Shown: positions 50,222-58,054, counted from the first letter of the stretch. The stretch is 64,000 bases of DNA from Marinobacter sp. LV10R510-11A (GCF_900215155.1 NZ_LT907980.1:4340001-4404000), one strand, 5' to 3'. The notes: generated from the sequence alone by a model not told the origin. Made by a program: numbers and translations.

Positions 50222-51439
50222 TTACACAACCTGCCCCATCTGAAATATCGGCAGGTACATGGCGATAATTAATCCGCCAACTAGCACGCCAAGAACCACC
50301 ATAATCATCGGCTCCATTAATGCAGTCAGATTATCCACCATGTCATCAACCACACTCTCATAGTGCTCAGCAACCTTCTCAAGCATCTCATCCAGATTAC
50401 CAGATTCCTCACCAATCGCCGTCAACTGCACCGCCATCACCGGGAAAATATCCTGCTGCCGCATAGAAGCCTGCAACTGAGTACCACTGGAAACATCGTT
50501 CTTAATGCGTTGAATCGCATCCCGGTAAACCGCGTTACCTGTAGCTCCAGCCACCGAGTCCAGCGCATCCACAAGCGGAACACCCGCAGCAAACGTAGTA
50601 GAAAGCACCCGGCCGAATTTGGCGACCGCAGACTTATCAAGAATCTCACCAACAATAGGTAGCTTTAGGACATACTTATCCACAAAATCCGAGAACTTCT
50701 GTGAACGATGATTGGCCTCTTTGAACAGGTATATCGTGCCCGCAATCCCAAGTAATACCACAAACCACCAAGCCTGCATCCAGTCTGAAAGCCGCACAAC
50801 CATCTGAGTAAATACCGGAAGCTCTGCTCCAAAGCCCTGAAACAGGCTTTCAAATTGCGGTACTACCTTTACCAGTAGTATTGCCGTAACTATTACCGCA
50901 ACGACGATGATCGCTGCGGGATAAGTCATGGCTTTCTTAACTTTTTTCTTGAGTATTTCGGTTTTTTCGAGATATGTGGCGATACGATCCAACATCTTCT
51001 CTAGCGCACCCGCTTTTTCACCGGAATCAACCAGGTTGCAGTAGAGATCGTCAAAGTGCCTGGGGTGCTTACGAAGCGCTCCCGCAAAACTGGTACCAGA
51101 AGCGATGTCGTTCCTGACTGACATCACTAGTTCCTGCAAGCCCTTGTTTTCAAGGCCGTCAGTCACAATGTCAAAGCTCTGTACCAGTGGCACCCCTGCC
51201 TTCATCATCGTCGCCAGCTGCCGGGTAAGCATGGCAATGTCGAAGGGTGTGATTTTCTTGCTGCCACCAAACAAAGGCTTAGCTTTCTTCTTGACCTTAT
51301 TCGGAATAATCCCCTGTTTGCGTAGCTGGGCCTTAGCCAAGGCCAGGCTAGAACCGCTAAGTTCACCCTTGGACTTGTTGCCTTTTCGGTCTTTGCCTTC
51401 CCAGATGTACGATTCCAGCTTTTGCGTTTTCTCTGCCAT
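50222..51439 (-). CDS. pilC: Type IV pilus inner-membrane platform protein PilC
   Basis: PilC is the polytopic platform on which PilB and PilT act. The 405-residue protein has two GspF repeats (LTRQLATMMKAGVPLVQSFD and VLSTTFAAGVPLVDALDSVAG) and three membrane helices, with the last at GVLVGGLIIAMYLPIF. It is 2 bp after pilB. Confidence 0.97.
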   Translation of the reverse strand: MAEKTQKLESYIWEGKDRKGNKSKGELSGSSLALAKAQLRKQGIIPNKVKKKAKPLFGGSKKITPFDIAMLTRQLATMMKAGVPLVQSFDIVTDGLENKGLQELVMSVRNDIASGTSFAGALRKHPRHFDDLYCNLVDSGEKAGALEKMLDRIATYLEKTEILKKKVKKAMTYPAAIIVVAVIVTAILLVKVVPQFESLFQGFGAELPVFTQMVVRLSDWMQAWWFVVLLGIAGTIYLFKEANHRSQKFSDFVDKYVLKLPIVGEILDKSAVAKFGRVLSTTFAAGVPLVDALDSVAGATGNAVYRDAIQRIKNDVSSGTQLQASMRQQDIFPVMAVQLTAIGEESGNLDEMLEKVAEHYESVVDDMVDNLTALMEPMIMVVLGVLVGGLIIAMYLPIFQMGQVV

Positions 51440-51441
51440 GC

Positions 51442-53157
51442 TTAATCCTTCGTCACGCGGTTGGCTTCCTCAAGGCTGGTCACGCCCGCAATCACTTTTA
51501 GGAGTGCTGCTTGGCGTAAATTCCGGAAACCTTCGGCCTCAGCCTGCTTTGCAATTTTAATGGAGCTGGCTTCTTCCATAATCATGCTAGCCAGCTTTTC
51601 GGTTACCTTGACCGCCTCGTAAATACCGACGCGGCCCTTATACCCATTAGTGCATTTATCACAGCCCTTGGGGTGGAACAACGTAAAGCCTGTATCAATT
51701 TGTTCCTGTGTGAACCCTTCGGACAAAAGTAGGTCTTTTGGCACATCGCCAGGCTGTTTGCACGCACTGCATAGTTTTCGGCCAAGCCGTTGAGCAATGA
51801 TCAAGCTCACAGACGTTGCAATGTTGAAGGCGGGCACGCCCATGTTCATCATTCGGGTGAGAGTTTCTGCCGCACTATTGGTGTGCAGTGTAGATAGAAC
51901 CAGGTGGCCCGTCTGCGCCGCTTTAATCGCAATATTGGCAGTTTCAAGATCCCGGATCTCACCCACCATGATCACATCCGGATCCTGACGGAGAAAGGCC
52001 CGCAGTGCTTCGGCAAATCCCAAGCCAACCCGGTTGTTCACGTTAACCTGGTTGATGCCCTCCAGGTTGATCTCGGCCGGATCCTCCGCCGTGGAGATGT
52101 TGATGTCTGCAGTGTTGAGGATGTTCAAGCCGGTATAAAGCGATACGGTTTTACCAGAGCCTGTGGGCCCGGTAACCAGAATCATGCCCTGTGGTTGGGA
52201 CAGTGCATCCATATACAGCTTCTTCTGGTCTTCCTCATAGCCCAGCGCATCAATGCCCAGCTTGGCCTGGCTGGGATCCAGAATCCGCAGAACGATTTTC
52301 TCACCCCAAAGGGTAGGCAAAGTGTTAACCCGGAAATCGATAGCCTTGGTTTTGGACAGCTTCATCTTGATGCGGCCGTCCTGAGGAACTCGGCGTTCCG
52401 AGATGTCCAGTTGTGCCATGATCTTTATGCGCGCCGATATCTTCGGCGCCAACTTAATGGAGGGCCGTGACATCTCTTTAAGAATGCCATCTGTTCTATA
52501 ACGCACACGGTAGGTTTTTTCGTACGGTTCAAAGTGCACGTCCGAAGCGCCGCCGCGAATGGCGTCCAGCAACATTTTGTTCACATACTTTACGATGGGC
52601 GCGTCGTCTACATCGCTGACAGCAACGGCCCCTTCATCCTCTTGTTCGCCACCTTCGGTTTCTACACCCTCAAGGTCGGCATCATCCAGGTCACCCATAC
52701 TGGTGTCTTGGGACTCCAGATATTTGTCGATAGCTTCACGAAGCTTCGCATCATCGACCAGGATCGCATCGGTACTCAGGCCGGTGTTGAACTTAATCTC
52801 ATCCAGTGCCTGAATATTGGTGGGGTCCGATACTGCAATAAACAGCCGATTGCCGCGCTTATAAAGCGGAAGCGCGTTGTGCTTTCGCACCAACTTATCG
52901 TCGACCACGCCCTCCGGCATCATCTCCGGAAGGAAGGATGTGAGATCCAGAACCGATACCCCAAACTCCATTGCCGCAGAGAAAGCCAGCCGAGAGCTGT
53001 CCGCCAGTTTGTTCTGGGTGAGATAAGTGATCAGCGGAATTCGGTTCTGGGACGCTTGTATAAACGCGTCCTTCGCGGTTGCTTCATCAAGAAGCCCGTC
53101 GTCTACAAAGCGCCGGGCCAGGCCGGTTAGGGTGATGTTGCTTTTGTTAGTAGCCAT
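51442..53157 (-). CDS. pilB: Type IV pilus extension ATPase PilB
   Basis: PilB powers pilus extension. The 571-residue protein has an N-terminal GspE N domain (about 40-150), Walker A MILVTGPTGSGKTVSLYTG, the Asp box and Walker B (QDPDVIMVGEIRD), and the C-terminal tetracysteine zinc site (CSACKQ, CDKCTNG). It is divergent from pilA across 323 bp and begins pilBCD-coaE. Confidence 0.97.
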   Translation of the reverse strand: MATNKSNITLTGLARRFVDDGLLDEATAKDAFIQASQNRIPLITYLTQNKLADSSRLAFSAAMEFGVSVLDLTSFLPEMMPEGVVDDKLVRKHNALPLYKRGNRLFIAVSDPTNIQALDEIKFNTGLSTDAILVDDAKLREAIDKYLESQDTSMGDLDDADLEGVETEGGEQEDEGAVAVSDVDDAPIVKYVNKMLLDAIRGGASDVHFEPYEKTYRVRYRTDGILKEMSRPSIKLAPKISARIKIMAQLDISERRVPQDGRIKMKLSKTKAIDFRVNTLPTLWGEKIVLRILDPSQAKLGIDALGYEEDQKKLYMDALSQPQGMILVTGPTGSGKTVSLYTGLNILNTADINISTAEDPAEINLEGINQVNVNNRVGLGFAEALRAFLRQDPDVIMVGEIRDLETANIAIKAAQTGHLVLSTLHTNSAAETLTRMMNMGVPAFNIATSVSLIIAQRLGRKLCSACKQPGDVPKDLLLSEGFTQEQIDTGFTLFHPKGCDKCTNGYKGRVGIYEAVKVTEKLASMIMEEASSIKIAKQAEAEGFRNLRQAALLKVIAGVTSLEEANRVTKD

Positions 53158-53480
53158 AAATGAGGTAGAGAGTGCTGCCTGTGTGACTGAAATGAGATTT
53201 AAGTGATGGAGGGGAGTTTAGATGGCTGGTCTGGGTTTGGAAAGGCGTGTGGGTGGTTTGGGTAGTGACAAATTTTGTCAGGGGGTGACGGGGAGTAGTA
53301 GTGGGGTTTTTGTTTGGGTATGTCGTCCTGAGTGTTATTTATTTGGTTAGTTATTTGATTTATGTAGGTTTTTAGTTGGGTTTCTCTAGTTGGCACGCGG
53401 GGTGCTTTAGCTAAGACAGGCTCAATAAAACTGCTTGCGGGCCGTTTCGAGATTCTTAACGACAAAGGTAGAGGTTGAAT
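53158..53480. other. Intergenic region between pilB and pilA
   Basis: This 323-bp gap separates the divergent pil genes. The left two thirds is rich in G/T runs with no feature I can name; the right part holds the pilA sigma-54 promoter (53391-53406) and the ribosome site GTAGAGG 6 bp before pilA. Confidence 0.6.
53391..53406 (+). promoter_or_regulatory. Sigma-54 (-24/-12) promoter of pilA
   Basis: TGGCAC followed by TGCT with GG at 53392-53393 and GC at 53404-53405, exactly 10 nt apart, fits the RpoN consensus. Transcription would start about 65 bp before the pilA ATG. In Pseudomonas the pilA promoter is RpoN-dependent and driven by PilR (established); PilR sites were not located. Confidence 0.82.
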
Positions 53481-53954
53481 ATGAAGAACATGAACATTAA
53501 TCATGCTCAGAAGGGTTTTACACTGATTGAATTGATGATCGTTGTTGCGATCATTGGTATTTTGGCGGCGGTGGCATTGCCTGCCTATCAAGACTACACG
53601 GTTAGGGCAAAAATGTCGGAGGCTATCGGTTTGGCCGCAAACGCCAAAACCACCGTGTCCGAGTTTATCATTACTCAAGGTGATCTTCCGGCAGACACCG
53701 CAGCTGCAGGGTTTACCGGTACAATTAACGGCGAGGTGGTTAATACGATCGCGTGGGATAAGACTAATTCAGCGATACTCATTACGCTAGCATCCGCCTT
53801 TGACGATGGCGGTTTAACTGGTGGTGAGCAGTTTGTATTGGAGGTCACATCAGCAATTGGTGATGCGAGTGTGACCTGGGACTGTAATATTACGAATTCG
53901 GGAATCACGGCCACAGCAGTTCCGGCGAAGTATTTGCCTGCTAATTGCAGGTAA
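53481..53954 (+). CDS. pilA: Type IV major pilin PilA
   Basis: A type IVa pilin of 157 residues. The leader [12 protein letters not shown] is cut by PilD before [20 protein letters not shown], the hydrophobic assembly helix with Glu5. The globular part has two C-terminal cysteines (WDC and the last NCR), which make the D-loop disulfide. The protein ends Cys-Arg, without the C-terminal serine that TfpO glycosylates in P. aeruginosa 1244. ATG 53481 is preferred over a TTG two codons upstream. Directly after the stop the repeat island begins. Confidence 0.97.
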   Translation: MKNMNINHAQKGFTLIELMIVVAIIGILAAVALPAYQDYTVRAKMSEAIGLAANAKTTVSEFIITQGDLPADTAAAGFTGTINGEVVNTIAWDKTNSAILITLASAFDDGGLTGGEQFVLEVTSAIGDASVTWDCNITNSGITATAVPAKYLPANCR

Positions 53955-54094
53955 GTATAAGTGATCATGGACAGGCACACAATTGATAATGATCATGGAC
54001 AGGCACAGCTCGTCCATCGAACGCGGTGATGCGATGGCTCAATAGACCTAGAGATCAATCATGGACAGGCACAGCATAGCCTGACCTGATTCCC

Positions 54095-54129
54095 AAAGGC
54101 CCGGAGGTTTCTGACCCCCGGGCCTTTTT
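54095..54129 (+). terminator. REP-linked terminator hairpin 1
   Basis: AAAGGCCCGG pairs with CCGGGCCTTT and a T run follows. It comes directly after a full REP copy and would also end pilA transcripts. Confidence 0.8.
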
Positions 54130-54232
54130 GTGTCCTGCGCCTAATTCGGTGTTATGTTCGGCCTGTTCCAACAAATAATCATGGACAGGACATAGCCTGA
54201 TGGACAGGCACAGCTTAGCCTGTGATTGCTAT

Positions 54233-54317
54233 AACAGTCATGGACAGGCACAGCATAGCCTGACCTGATCATAAACAGTCATGGACAGGCACAGCGGAAA
54301 TGATCATGGACAGGCAC
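54233..54317 (+). repeat. 85-bp direct repeat, copy 1
   Basis: Identical to 54553-54637 at an offset of 320 bp. It holds three REP cores in a row. Confidence 0.85.
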
Positions 54318-54375
54318 AGCCCGCCGTATAACCCAGCCGCCAGACTCATTCATCGAAAGATGGGTTAATAAAACA

Positions 54376-54552
54376 AAAAATAATCATGGACAGGCACACG
54401 TAGCCTGACCTGACTCCCAAAGGCCCGACGGTTTCGACCCTCGGGCCTTTGCCGTTTTAGTGCGTCTATTCGGGGGTTATGGTAAGCCTGCGTTGGTTTT
54501 CCAGCGTTATGATGCCCGCAGTCTGTGCTTGACATACCATTTAGTGTCTATA
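54376..54552 (+). repeat. 177-bp direct repeat, copy 1, with an orphan toxin-antitoxin promoter
   Basis: Matches 54798-54974 without a visible difference at an offset of 422 bp. It contains a REP, a terminator hairpin and the TTGACA -35 and left operator half (ACATACCAT) of the toxin-antitoxin promoter found in copy 2. After the final CTATA the gene is absent and another REP follows, so the promoter has lost its module. Confidence 0.88.
54419..54450 (+). terminator. REP-linked terminator hairpin 2
   Basis: AAAGGCCCGA with TCGGGCCTTT around GGTTTCGACC-type sequence; the T tract is short (TTTGCCG). Confidence 0.65.
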
Positions 54553-54637
54553 AACAGTCATGGACAGGCACAGCATAGCCTGACCTGATCATAAACAGTC
54601 ATGGACAGGCACAGCGGAAATGATCATGGACAGGCAC
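54553..54637 (+). repeat. 85-bp direct repeat, copy 2
   Basis: Second copy of 54233-54317; starts where the 177-bp repeat copy 1 ends. Confidence 0.85.
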
Positions 54638-54684
54638 TACACCAATAGTGATGGACAGGCACAGCTTAGCCTGAACTGATTCCC

Positions 54685-54718
54685 AAAGGCCCGGCGGTTT
54701 CGACCCCCGGGCCTTTTT
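54685..54718 (+). terminator. REP-linked terminator hairpin 3
   Basis: AAAGGCCCGG-CGG with CC-CCGGGCCTTTTT; strong stem with five T after it. Confidence 0.8.
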
Positions 54719-54797
54719 GTGTCCTGCGCCTAATTCCATAGCCTGATGGACAGGCACAGCCCGTCCATCGCATGAATCGATCGATCATCATGGACAT

Positions 54798-54974
54798 AAA
54801 AATAATCATGGACAGGCACACGTAGCCTGACCTGACTCCCAAAGGCCCGACGGTTTCGACCCTCGGGCCTTTGCCGTTTTAGTGCGTCTATTCGGGGGTT
54901 ATGGTAAGCCTGCGTTGGTTTTCCAGCGTTATGATGCCCGCAGTCTGTGCTTGACATACCATTTAGTGTCTATA
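54798..54974 (+). repeat. 177-bp direct repeat, copy 2, upstream of the RelE-like module
   Basis: Second copy of 54376-54552. Here the promoter continues into an intact toxin gene. Confidence 0.88.
54841..54872 (+). terminator. REP-linked terminator hairpin 4
   Basis: Same stem as hairpin 2, in the second copy of the 177-bp repeat. It lies upstream of the toxin promoter and would insulate it from pilA readthrough. Confidence 0.65.
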
Positions 54975-54989
54975 TCTTATATGGTATGT
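54951..54989 (+). promoter_or_regulatory. Promoter and operator of the RelE-like toxin-antitoxin module
   Basis: TTGACA at 54951-54956 and a TATCTT-like -10 (about 54973-54978) overlap a 9-bp perfect inverted repeat, ACATACCAT (54954-54962) and ATGGTATGT (54981-54989). The right half covers the toxin ATG at 54986. This fits autoregulation by the antitoxin. The start site would fall at or next to the ATG. Confidence 0.72.
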
Positions 54990-55267
54990 GGGGGATACTT
55001 GAGCATAGGCGAGTAACGAAAAATTTGTCGGCGGCACCTGTTGAGGTGCAAAAGCGCTATGAGAAATGGAAGGATATCGTTTCCATTTCGGGCCCGCAGG
55101 GGCTAAAACAAATTCGAGGCTTTAACGATGAAGCGTTATCAGGGAAGTGGAAGGGTTTTCGATCCTCGCGGCTCAATATTCAGTATCGCGTTATTTATAA
55201 AGTGCAGAACAAGCAGGTGCTTGTAGAAGTTGAAAAAGTAACTCCCCATGATTATGGGAGGAGATGA
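54986..55267 (+). CDS. RelE/ParE-superfamily toxin
   Basis: A 93-residue RelE-type toxin (probable ribosome-dependent mRNA interferase). Motifs are MWGILEHRRVTKNL, RYEKWKDIVSISGPQGLKQI, GKWKGFRSSRLNIQYRVIYK and a C-terminal VTPHDYGRR. The RSSRLxxQYRVIY stretch is typical of the family. The ATG at 54986 has no ribosome site and lies in the operator, so the mRNA may be leaderless. The antitoxin starts 1 bp after the stop. It seems complete. Confidence 0.9.
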   Translation: MWGILEHRRVTKNLSAAPVEVQKRYEKWKDIVSISGPQGLKQIRGFNDEALSGKWKGFRSSRLNIQYRVIYKVQNKQVLVEVEKVTPHDYGRR

Positions 55268-55268
55268 A

Positions 55269-55529
55269 ATGAGCGAATATCATAAGGCTAAAAGAAGGAT
55301 TGAAGTGTCTGTTGGCGAATCTGTCCGGATTCTGCGTGAGCTTCAAGATATGAGTCAGAATGATCTGGCAGCGGCCACTGGCATACCACAGTCTACTATT
55401 TCAGCTATTGAAAATGATCGGGTGCGTCTGGGTGTCGAGCGTGCAAAGATCTTGGCTCGGGCTCTGCAATGCCATCCGGCTGTGCTCGTATTCCCAGGTT
55501 GGGATATTGAGCATGAATCCGCCGCATAA
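55269..55529 (+). CDS. Xre/HigA-like antitoxin
   Basis: An 86-residue HTH protein: GESVRILRELQDMSQNDLAAA, GIPQSTISAIENDRVRLGVERAK. It should neutralise the upstream RelE-like toxin and repress the operon. GGGAGGAG upstream of the ATG overlaps the toxin stop, so translation is coupled. The module appears intact. Confidence 0.9.
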   Translation: MSEYHKAKRRIEVSVGESVRILRELQDMSQNDLAAATGIPQSTISAIENDRVRLGVERAKILARALQCHPAVLVFPGWDIEHESAA

Positions 55530-55546
55530 AAATAATCAGGGGAATG

Positions 55547-55571
55547 ACAATGGACAGGCACAGCATAGCCT
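55547..55571 (+). repeat. REP copy at the 3' end of RAYT relic 1
   Basis: A TGGACAGGCACAGCATAGCC copy leads into GGTTGAAGTATTGG, the sequence found at the end of both RAYT copies. Confidence 0.8.
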
Positions 55572-55591
55572 GGTTGAAGTATTGGCAGCGC

Positions 55592-56329
55592 TCAGGCTGC
55601 CCGTCGTCGCCGGCTCTTGCGATAATCCTGGTAAGTTTCCTCAAATCGGGTAGCTCGTTCACACCACTGGCCAGGATCAAGGTTCAGCCGCTCCAGAATG
55701 GGCAGGGCTTTTTCATCAATTGCGCCGCGCTTGTCATCCCGGCTGATTCGGCCGGTGCAGTCGACTAGCTCCAGGTAATCCTCAAAGCTGAACAGAATGC
55801 CCCGCTGGAAGTTGTTTCGGATGACCCCTTCAAATCCTAGTAATGGCTTTAGCGGCACCGAAAAATCATTCAATGCTTGTTGCTCCGTTTGCCGTTGAAT
55901 GGCCTCGGCGAGGCTAAAGGTGGGTTTGATACGTTCCTTGATGCTGGTGTGGTCTGATGTTTCCGGGGTGTCCGCCATCGCGGCTCGAATGGGGTTTAAG
56001 TCCACATACGCCATGCAGGAGAGCAGGGCTTCTTCGGTGTCTAGAGGCTGGGATTTGAAGCGGCTTTCCCAGAAATGCCCAGTACACTGATCCTCTCGGT
56101 TGGCTTGCCGAGCAATGGGTTCGTTCAGGCATTTCATGAACCAGCTCAAATCGCCAAGCCGGGCCCTGAAAGTTTCCGCGTACTGCGCCACTCGCCCTAG
56201 CTCGGCAGCGCATAGCTTATCCCCCCGATGATACCGTTGAATTAGGGTCGGCCCCTTGTGCAGGCTGCACCAGCGCGCCAGAACTTCATCGTCACTCCAG
56301 GGTTCTACGTCATCCGGGCAGAGCTTAAC
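55592..56329 (-). pseudogene. REP-associated tyrosine transposase, N-terminally truncated (RAYT relic 1)
   Basis: About 245 codons nearly identical to residues 77-320 of the full copy at 58617-59579, including CMAYVDLNPIRAA with the probable catalytic tyrosine. The open frame runs upstream to KLCPDDVEPW, where the text breaks into poly-A-like sequence and a REP (about 56330). The first 76 residues, including the HUH motif NHYH, are gone, so it cannot cut DNA. Start codons inside give a protein of 199 residues at most. Confidence 0.9.
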
Positions 56330-56335
56330 AAAAAA

Positions 56336-56582
56336 TTATGGACAGGCACACGTAGTCTGACCTAATTCCCAAAGGCCCGGAGGTTTCGATCTCCGGGCCT
56401 TTGCCGTTCTTGAATCATCATGGACAGGCACTAGCCTGAATCATCATGGACAGGCACTAGCCTGACCTGATTCCCAGAGGACCGGTCATGGACAGGCACA
56501 CGTAGCCTGATCTGATTCCCAAAGGCCCGGAGGTTTCGACCCTCGCAACAATCATGGACAGGCACAGCATAGCCTGACCTGA
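56336..56582 (+). repeat. REP-like palindrome cluster B
   Basis: Five REP cores near 56336, 56419, 56443, 56486 and 56551. They fill the gap from RAYT relic 1 to the first brnT-like gene (56330-56726) together with terminator hairpins and a half hairpin at 56521-56545. Confidence 0.88.
56371..56402 (+). terminator. REP-linked terminator hairpin 5
   Basis: AAAGGCCCGGAG with CTCCGGGCCTTT, a longer stem than the other copies. Confidence 0.7.
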
Positions 56583-56587
56583 TTCCC

Positions 56588-56621
56588 AAAGGCCCGGAGG
56601 TTTCGACCCCCGGGCCTTTTT
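56588..56621 (+). terminator. REP-linked terminator hairpin 6
   Basis: AAAGGCCCGG with CCGGGCCTTTTT and a T run, about 105 bp before the brnT-like start; it would insulate that module. Confidence 0.8.
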
Positions 56622-56691
56622 GTATCCCGCGTATATGTCGGCGTTATGTTTATCCTGTTCCGGCGAGACCTGTCCCTCGGCACCGTGCGAT

Positions 56692-56719
56692 TTGTTTCTA
56701 TACTTTTTGTATGTACAAT
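56692..56719 (+). promoter_or_regulatory. Promoter of the fused brnT-brnA gene
   Basis: TTGTTT (56692-56697), a 16-nt spacer and TACAAT (56714-56719). The ATG at 56727 is 7 nt after the -10 box, so the transcript would have almost no leader. Confidence 0.55.
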
Positions 56720-56726
56720 AAGTGAT

Positions 56727-57206
56727 ATGAAAATCGATTTCGATCCAGGGAAGGACGCCATCAACACTAGGAAACACGGTGTTTCTTTGGCTGATGCAGC
56801 GTTGCTCGAATGGGAGTGTATGTGGCTCATCGAGGACGTGCGAAATTGTTACGGTGAACGCCGGATGATCGGGTACGCACCAATTGGTTCAAGGGTCTAT
56901 ATGCAGATAAAATCTAAATTTGGTCGAGTTTTTGATTTGCCATCGGATCAGGAAGAGGCAGAGATCAATGCCGGTATTGACGCAGATCCAGACGCTCGTG
57001 AGCTCACAGAGAAGGAGTTTGAACAACTACGACCCATGGGCAGGCCGAAAGCCGAGGTCACCAAGGAGCGGATCACTATTCGTCTCTCACCTGAAGTGGT
57101 TGCAAAGTTCCGCGCCACTGGCAGCGGTTGGCAGACCCGCATGGATAAGGCGTTACAGGAATACCTGAGCAATCACAATCAGTCTGATATAGAAAGGTTA
57201 GGCTGA
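56727..57206 (+). CDS. Truncated BrnT toxin fused in frame to BrnA antitoxin
   Basis: The first 58 codons are the start of a BrnT toxin (MKIDFDPGKDAINTRKHGVS, ERRMIGYAPIGSRVY). The final 30 or so BrnT residues, with the strand that ends ISLRKANKRE in relatives, are missing. The text continues in frame into a complete BrnA-type antitoxin from ATG 56901 (MQIKSKFGRVFDLPSDQEEA, EVTKERITIRLSPEVVAKF, GSGWQTRMDKALQEYL). An AAGGG site 5 bp before 56901 could start BrnA alone (101 residues). The product is either a 159-residue fusion or a free antitoxin. BrnT is a ribonuclease of the RelE fold; activity here is doubtful. Confidence 0.85.
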   Translation: MKIDFDPGKDAINTRKHGVSLADAALLEWECMWLIEDVRNCYGERRMIGYAPIGSRVYMQIKSKFGRVFDLPSDQEEAEINAGIDADPDARELTEKEFEQLRPMGRPKAEVTKERITIRLSPEVVAKFRATGSGWQTRMDKALQEYLSNHNQSDIERLG

Positions 57207-57227
57207 ATGCGGGCTGATCGCAGTTAG

Positions 57228-57250
57228 TCGTGGACAGGCACAACATAGCC
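57228..57250 (+). repeat. REP copy joined to brnT relic
   Basis: TGGACAGGCACAACATAGCC, directly abutting the truncated brnT frame. Confidence 0.75.
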
Positions 57251-57435
57251 GCTATTTCGATGGAGCGATTGAGGTAGAGCAGGAAGTAAACGGCGAACAG
57301 CGTTACTTTGCACTCGGCCATATAGGCCCCCGCCTTTACGCTCTGGTTTATACGCTGCGCATAAATATCGTTCGTGTAATCAGCTTGCGCAAGGCCAATA
57401 AACGCGAGGTGCGACGCTATGAGCAATTCAACTGA
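57250..57435 (+). pseudogene. BrnT-family toxin remnant, N-terminus lost
   Basis: An open frame of 61 codons without a start codon reads RYFDGAIEVEQEVNGEQRY, ALGHIGPRLYALVYTLR and VRVISLRKANKREVRRYEQ to a stop at 57433. That is the C-terminal two thirds of a BrnT toxin. The missing first 25 or so residues are replaced by a REP element at 57228-57250. The end overlaps the start of the next antitoxin by 17 bp, the usual brnTA layout. Confidence 0.88.
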
Positions 57436-57652
57436 CCCAGAAATGATAGATACAGACAGCCCCGAGTGGTCTGACGCTATGTTTGCCAAAGCTAAGCTAA
57501 GCGAGGCACGGCGGCCAAAGTCGAAATCCCCCAAACAGTCCACCACGCTGCGAATTGATGAAGACGTTATCGAGTTCTTCAAGAGCGGCGGTAGTGGCTG
57601 GCAGACGAGAATGAACGAAGCCCTGCGACAATACGTGTCGGAGCACAGTTGA
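57419..57652 (+). CDS. BrnA-family antitoxin, partner toxin broken
   Basis: A 77-residue antitoxin with an acidic N-terminus and a ribbon-helix-helix-like C-terminus: QSTTLRIDEDVIEFFKSGGS, GWQTRMNEALRQYVSEHS. It is distinct in sequence from the BrnA at 56901. Its own toxin is truncated upstream, so it is an orphan that might still repress its promoter or protect against related BrnT toxins. Confidence 0.88.
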   Translation: MSNSTDPEMIDTDSPEWSDAMFAKAKLSEARRPKSKSPKQSTTLRIDEDVIEFFKSGGSGWQTRMNEALRQYVSEHS

Positions 57653-57669
57653 GGGGCATTGACTATAAG

Positions 57670-57692
57670 ATCATGGACAAGCACTGCTTGGC
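57670..57692 (+). repeat. Diverged REP copy
   Basis: ATCATGGACAAGCACTGC, between two toxin-antitoxin modules. Confidence 0.6.
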
Positions 57693-57781
57693 TGCGCGGG
57701 CCCCGGGGCTCTGCTGTTTTAGTGTGCGCGCTCTGAGGCGGGAGAGATGCCAATAGGCACACAATCTGCTATGCTTCTCCC

Positions 57782-58054
57782 ATGAAGCAAATAAACTGGA
57801 ATTCTGAAAAGAATCAAACCTTGATGATCGAGCGTGGCATCTCTTTTGAGGATGTTGTGTTTGGTCTTCAGTCCGGTGGCTTGCTCGATGATCTGGCTCA
57901 TCCGAACACAGAAAAGTACCCAAGTCAGCGTATGTTCGTGGTAAAGGTCGACGATTACGCTTGGTTGGTTCCGTATGTTGAGAGCGAGACGGAGTTTTTC
58001 CTCAAGACAATTATTCCCAGTCGCAAAGCCACCAAACAGTATTTAAGGGGGTAG
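57782..58054 (+). CDS. BrnT-like (DUF4258-type) toxin
   Basis: A 90-residue protein: MKQINWNSEKNQTLMIERGI, SFEDVVFGLQSGGLLDDLAH, MFVVKVDDYAWLVPYV and FFLKTIIPSRKATKQYL. The N-terminal IERGISFEDV and C-terminal SRKATKQYL resemble a BrnT/RelE fold. The antitoxin gene starts 1 bp after the stop. A TATGCT box (57770-57775) lies only 6 bp before the ATG, again suggesting a near-leaderless mRNA. It looks complete. Confidence 0.82.
   Translation: MKQINWNSEKNQTLMIERGISFEDVVFGLQSGGLLDDLAHPNTEKYPSQRMFVVKVDDYAWLVPYVESETEFFLKTIIPSRKATKQYLRG

Larger units (their letters stand above)
53963..54829 (+). repeat. REP-like palindrome cluster A (about 16 copies)
   Basis: Repeats with core ATCATGGACAGGCACAGC start near 53963, 53991, 54058, 54178, 54199, 54237, 54277, 54302, 54382, 54557, 54597, 54622, 54649, 54744, 54788 and 54804. 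Fuller copies continue ATAGCCTGACCTGAT, so that ATCA-GG-CAGGC at the left can pair with GCCTG-CC-TGAT at the right around an 8-nt loop, with one bulge and one mismatch. This is the layout of REP elements served by RAYT transposases, two copies of which lie 1-5 kb away. Between 53955 and 54985 no gene is seen. Confidence 0.9.

Noticed and set aside
53199..53678. Minus-strand open frame across the pilA promoter and start
   Set aside because: It runs antisense through pilA and a G/T-rich spacer and has a low-complexity product rich in Pro, Asn and Gln.
53955..56640. CRISPR array
   Set aside because: The repeated 16-20 bp core is spaced irregularly (20-200 bp), the copies vary in their right half, intervening sequence is itself duplicated, and no cas genes are near.
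56646..56726. Upstream start for the BrnT-BrnA fusion
   Set aside because: The frame is open to 56646, but the extra 27 codons cover the promoter and are not part of BrnT proteins; the TACAAT box would be inside the gene.
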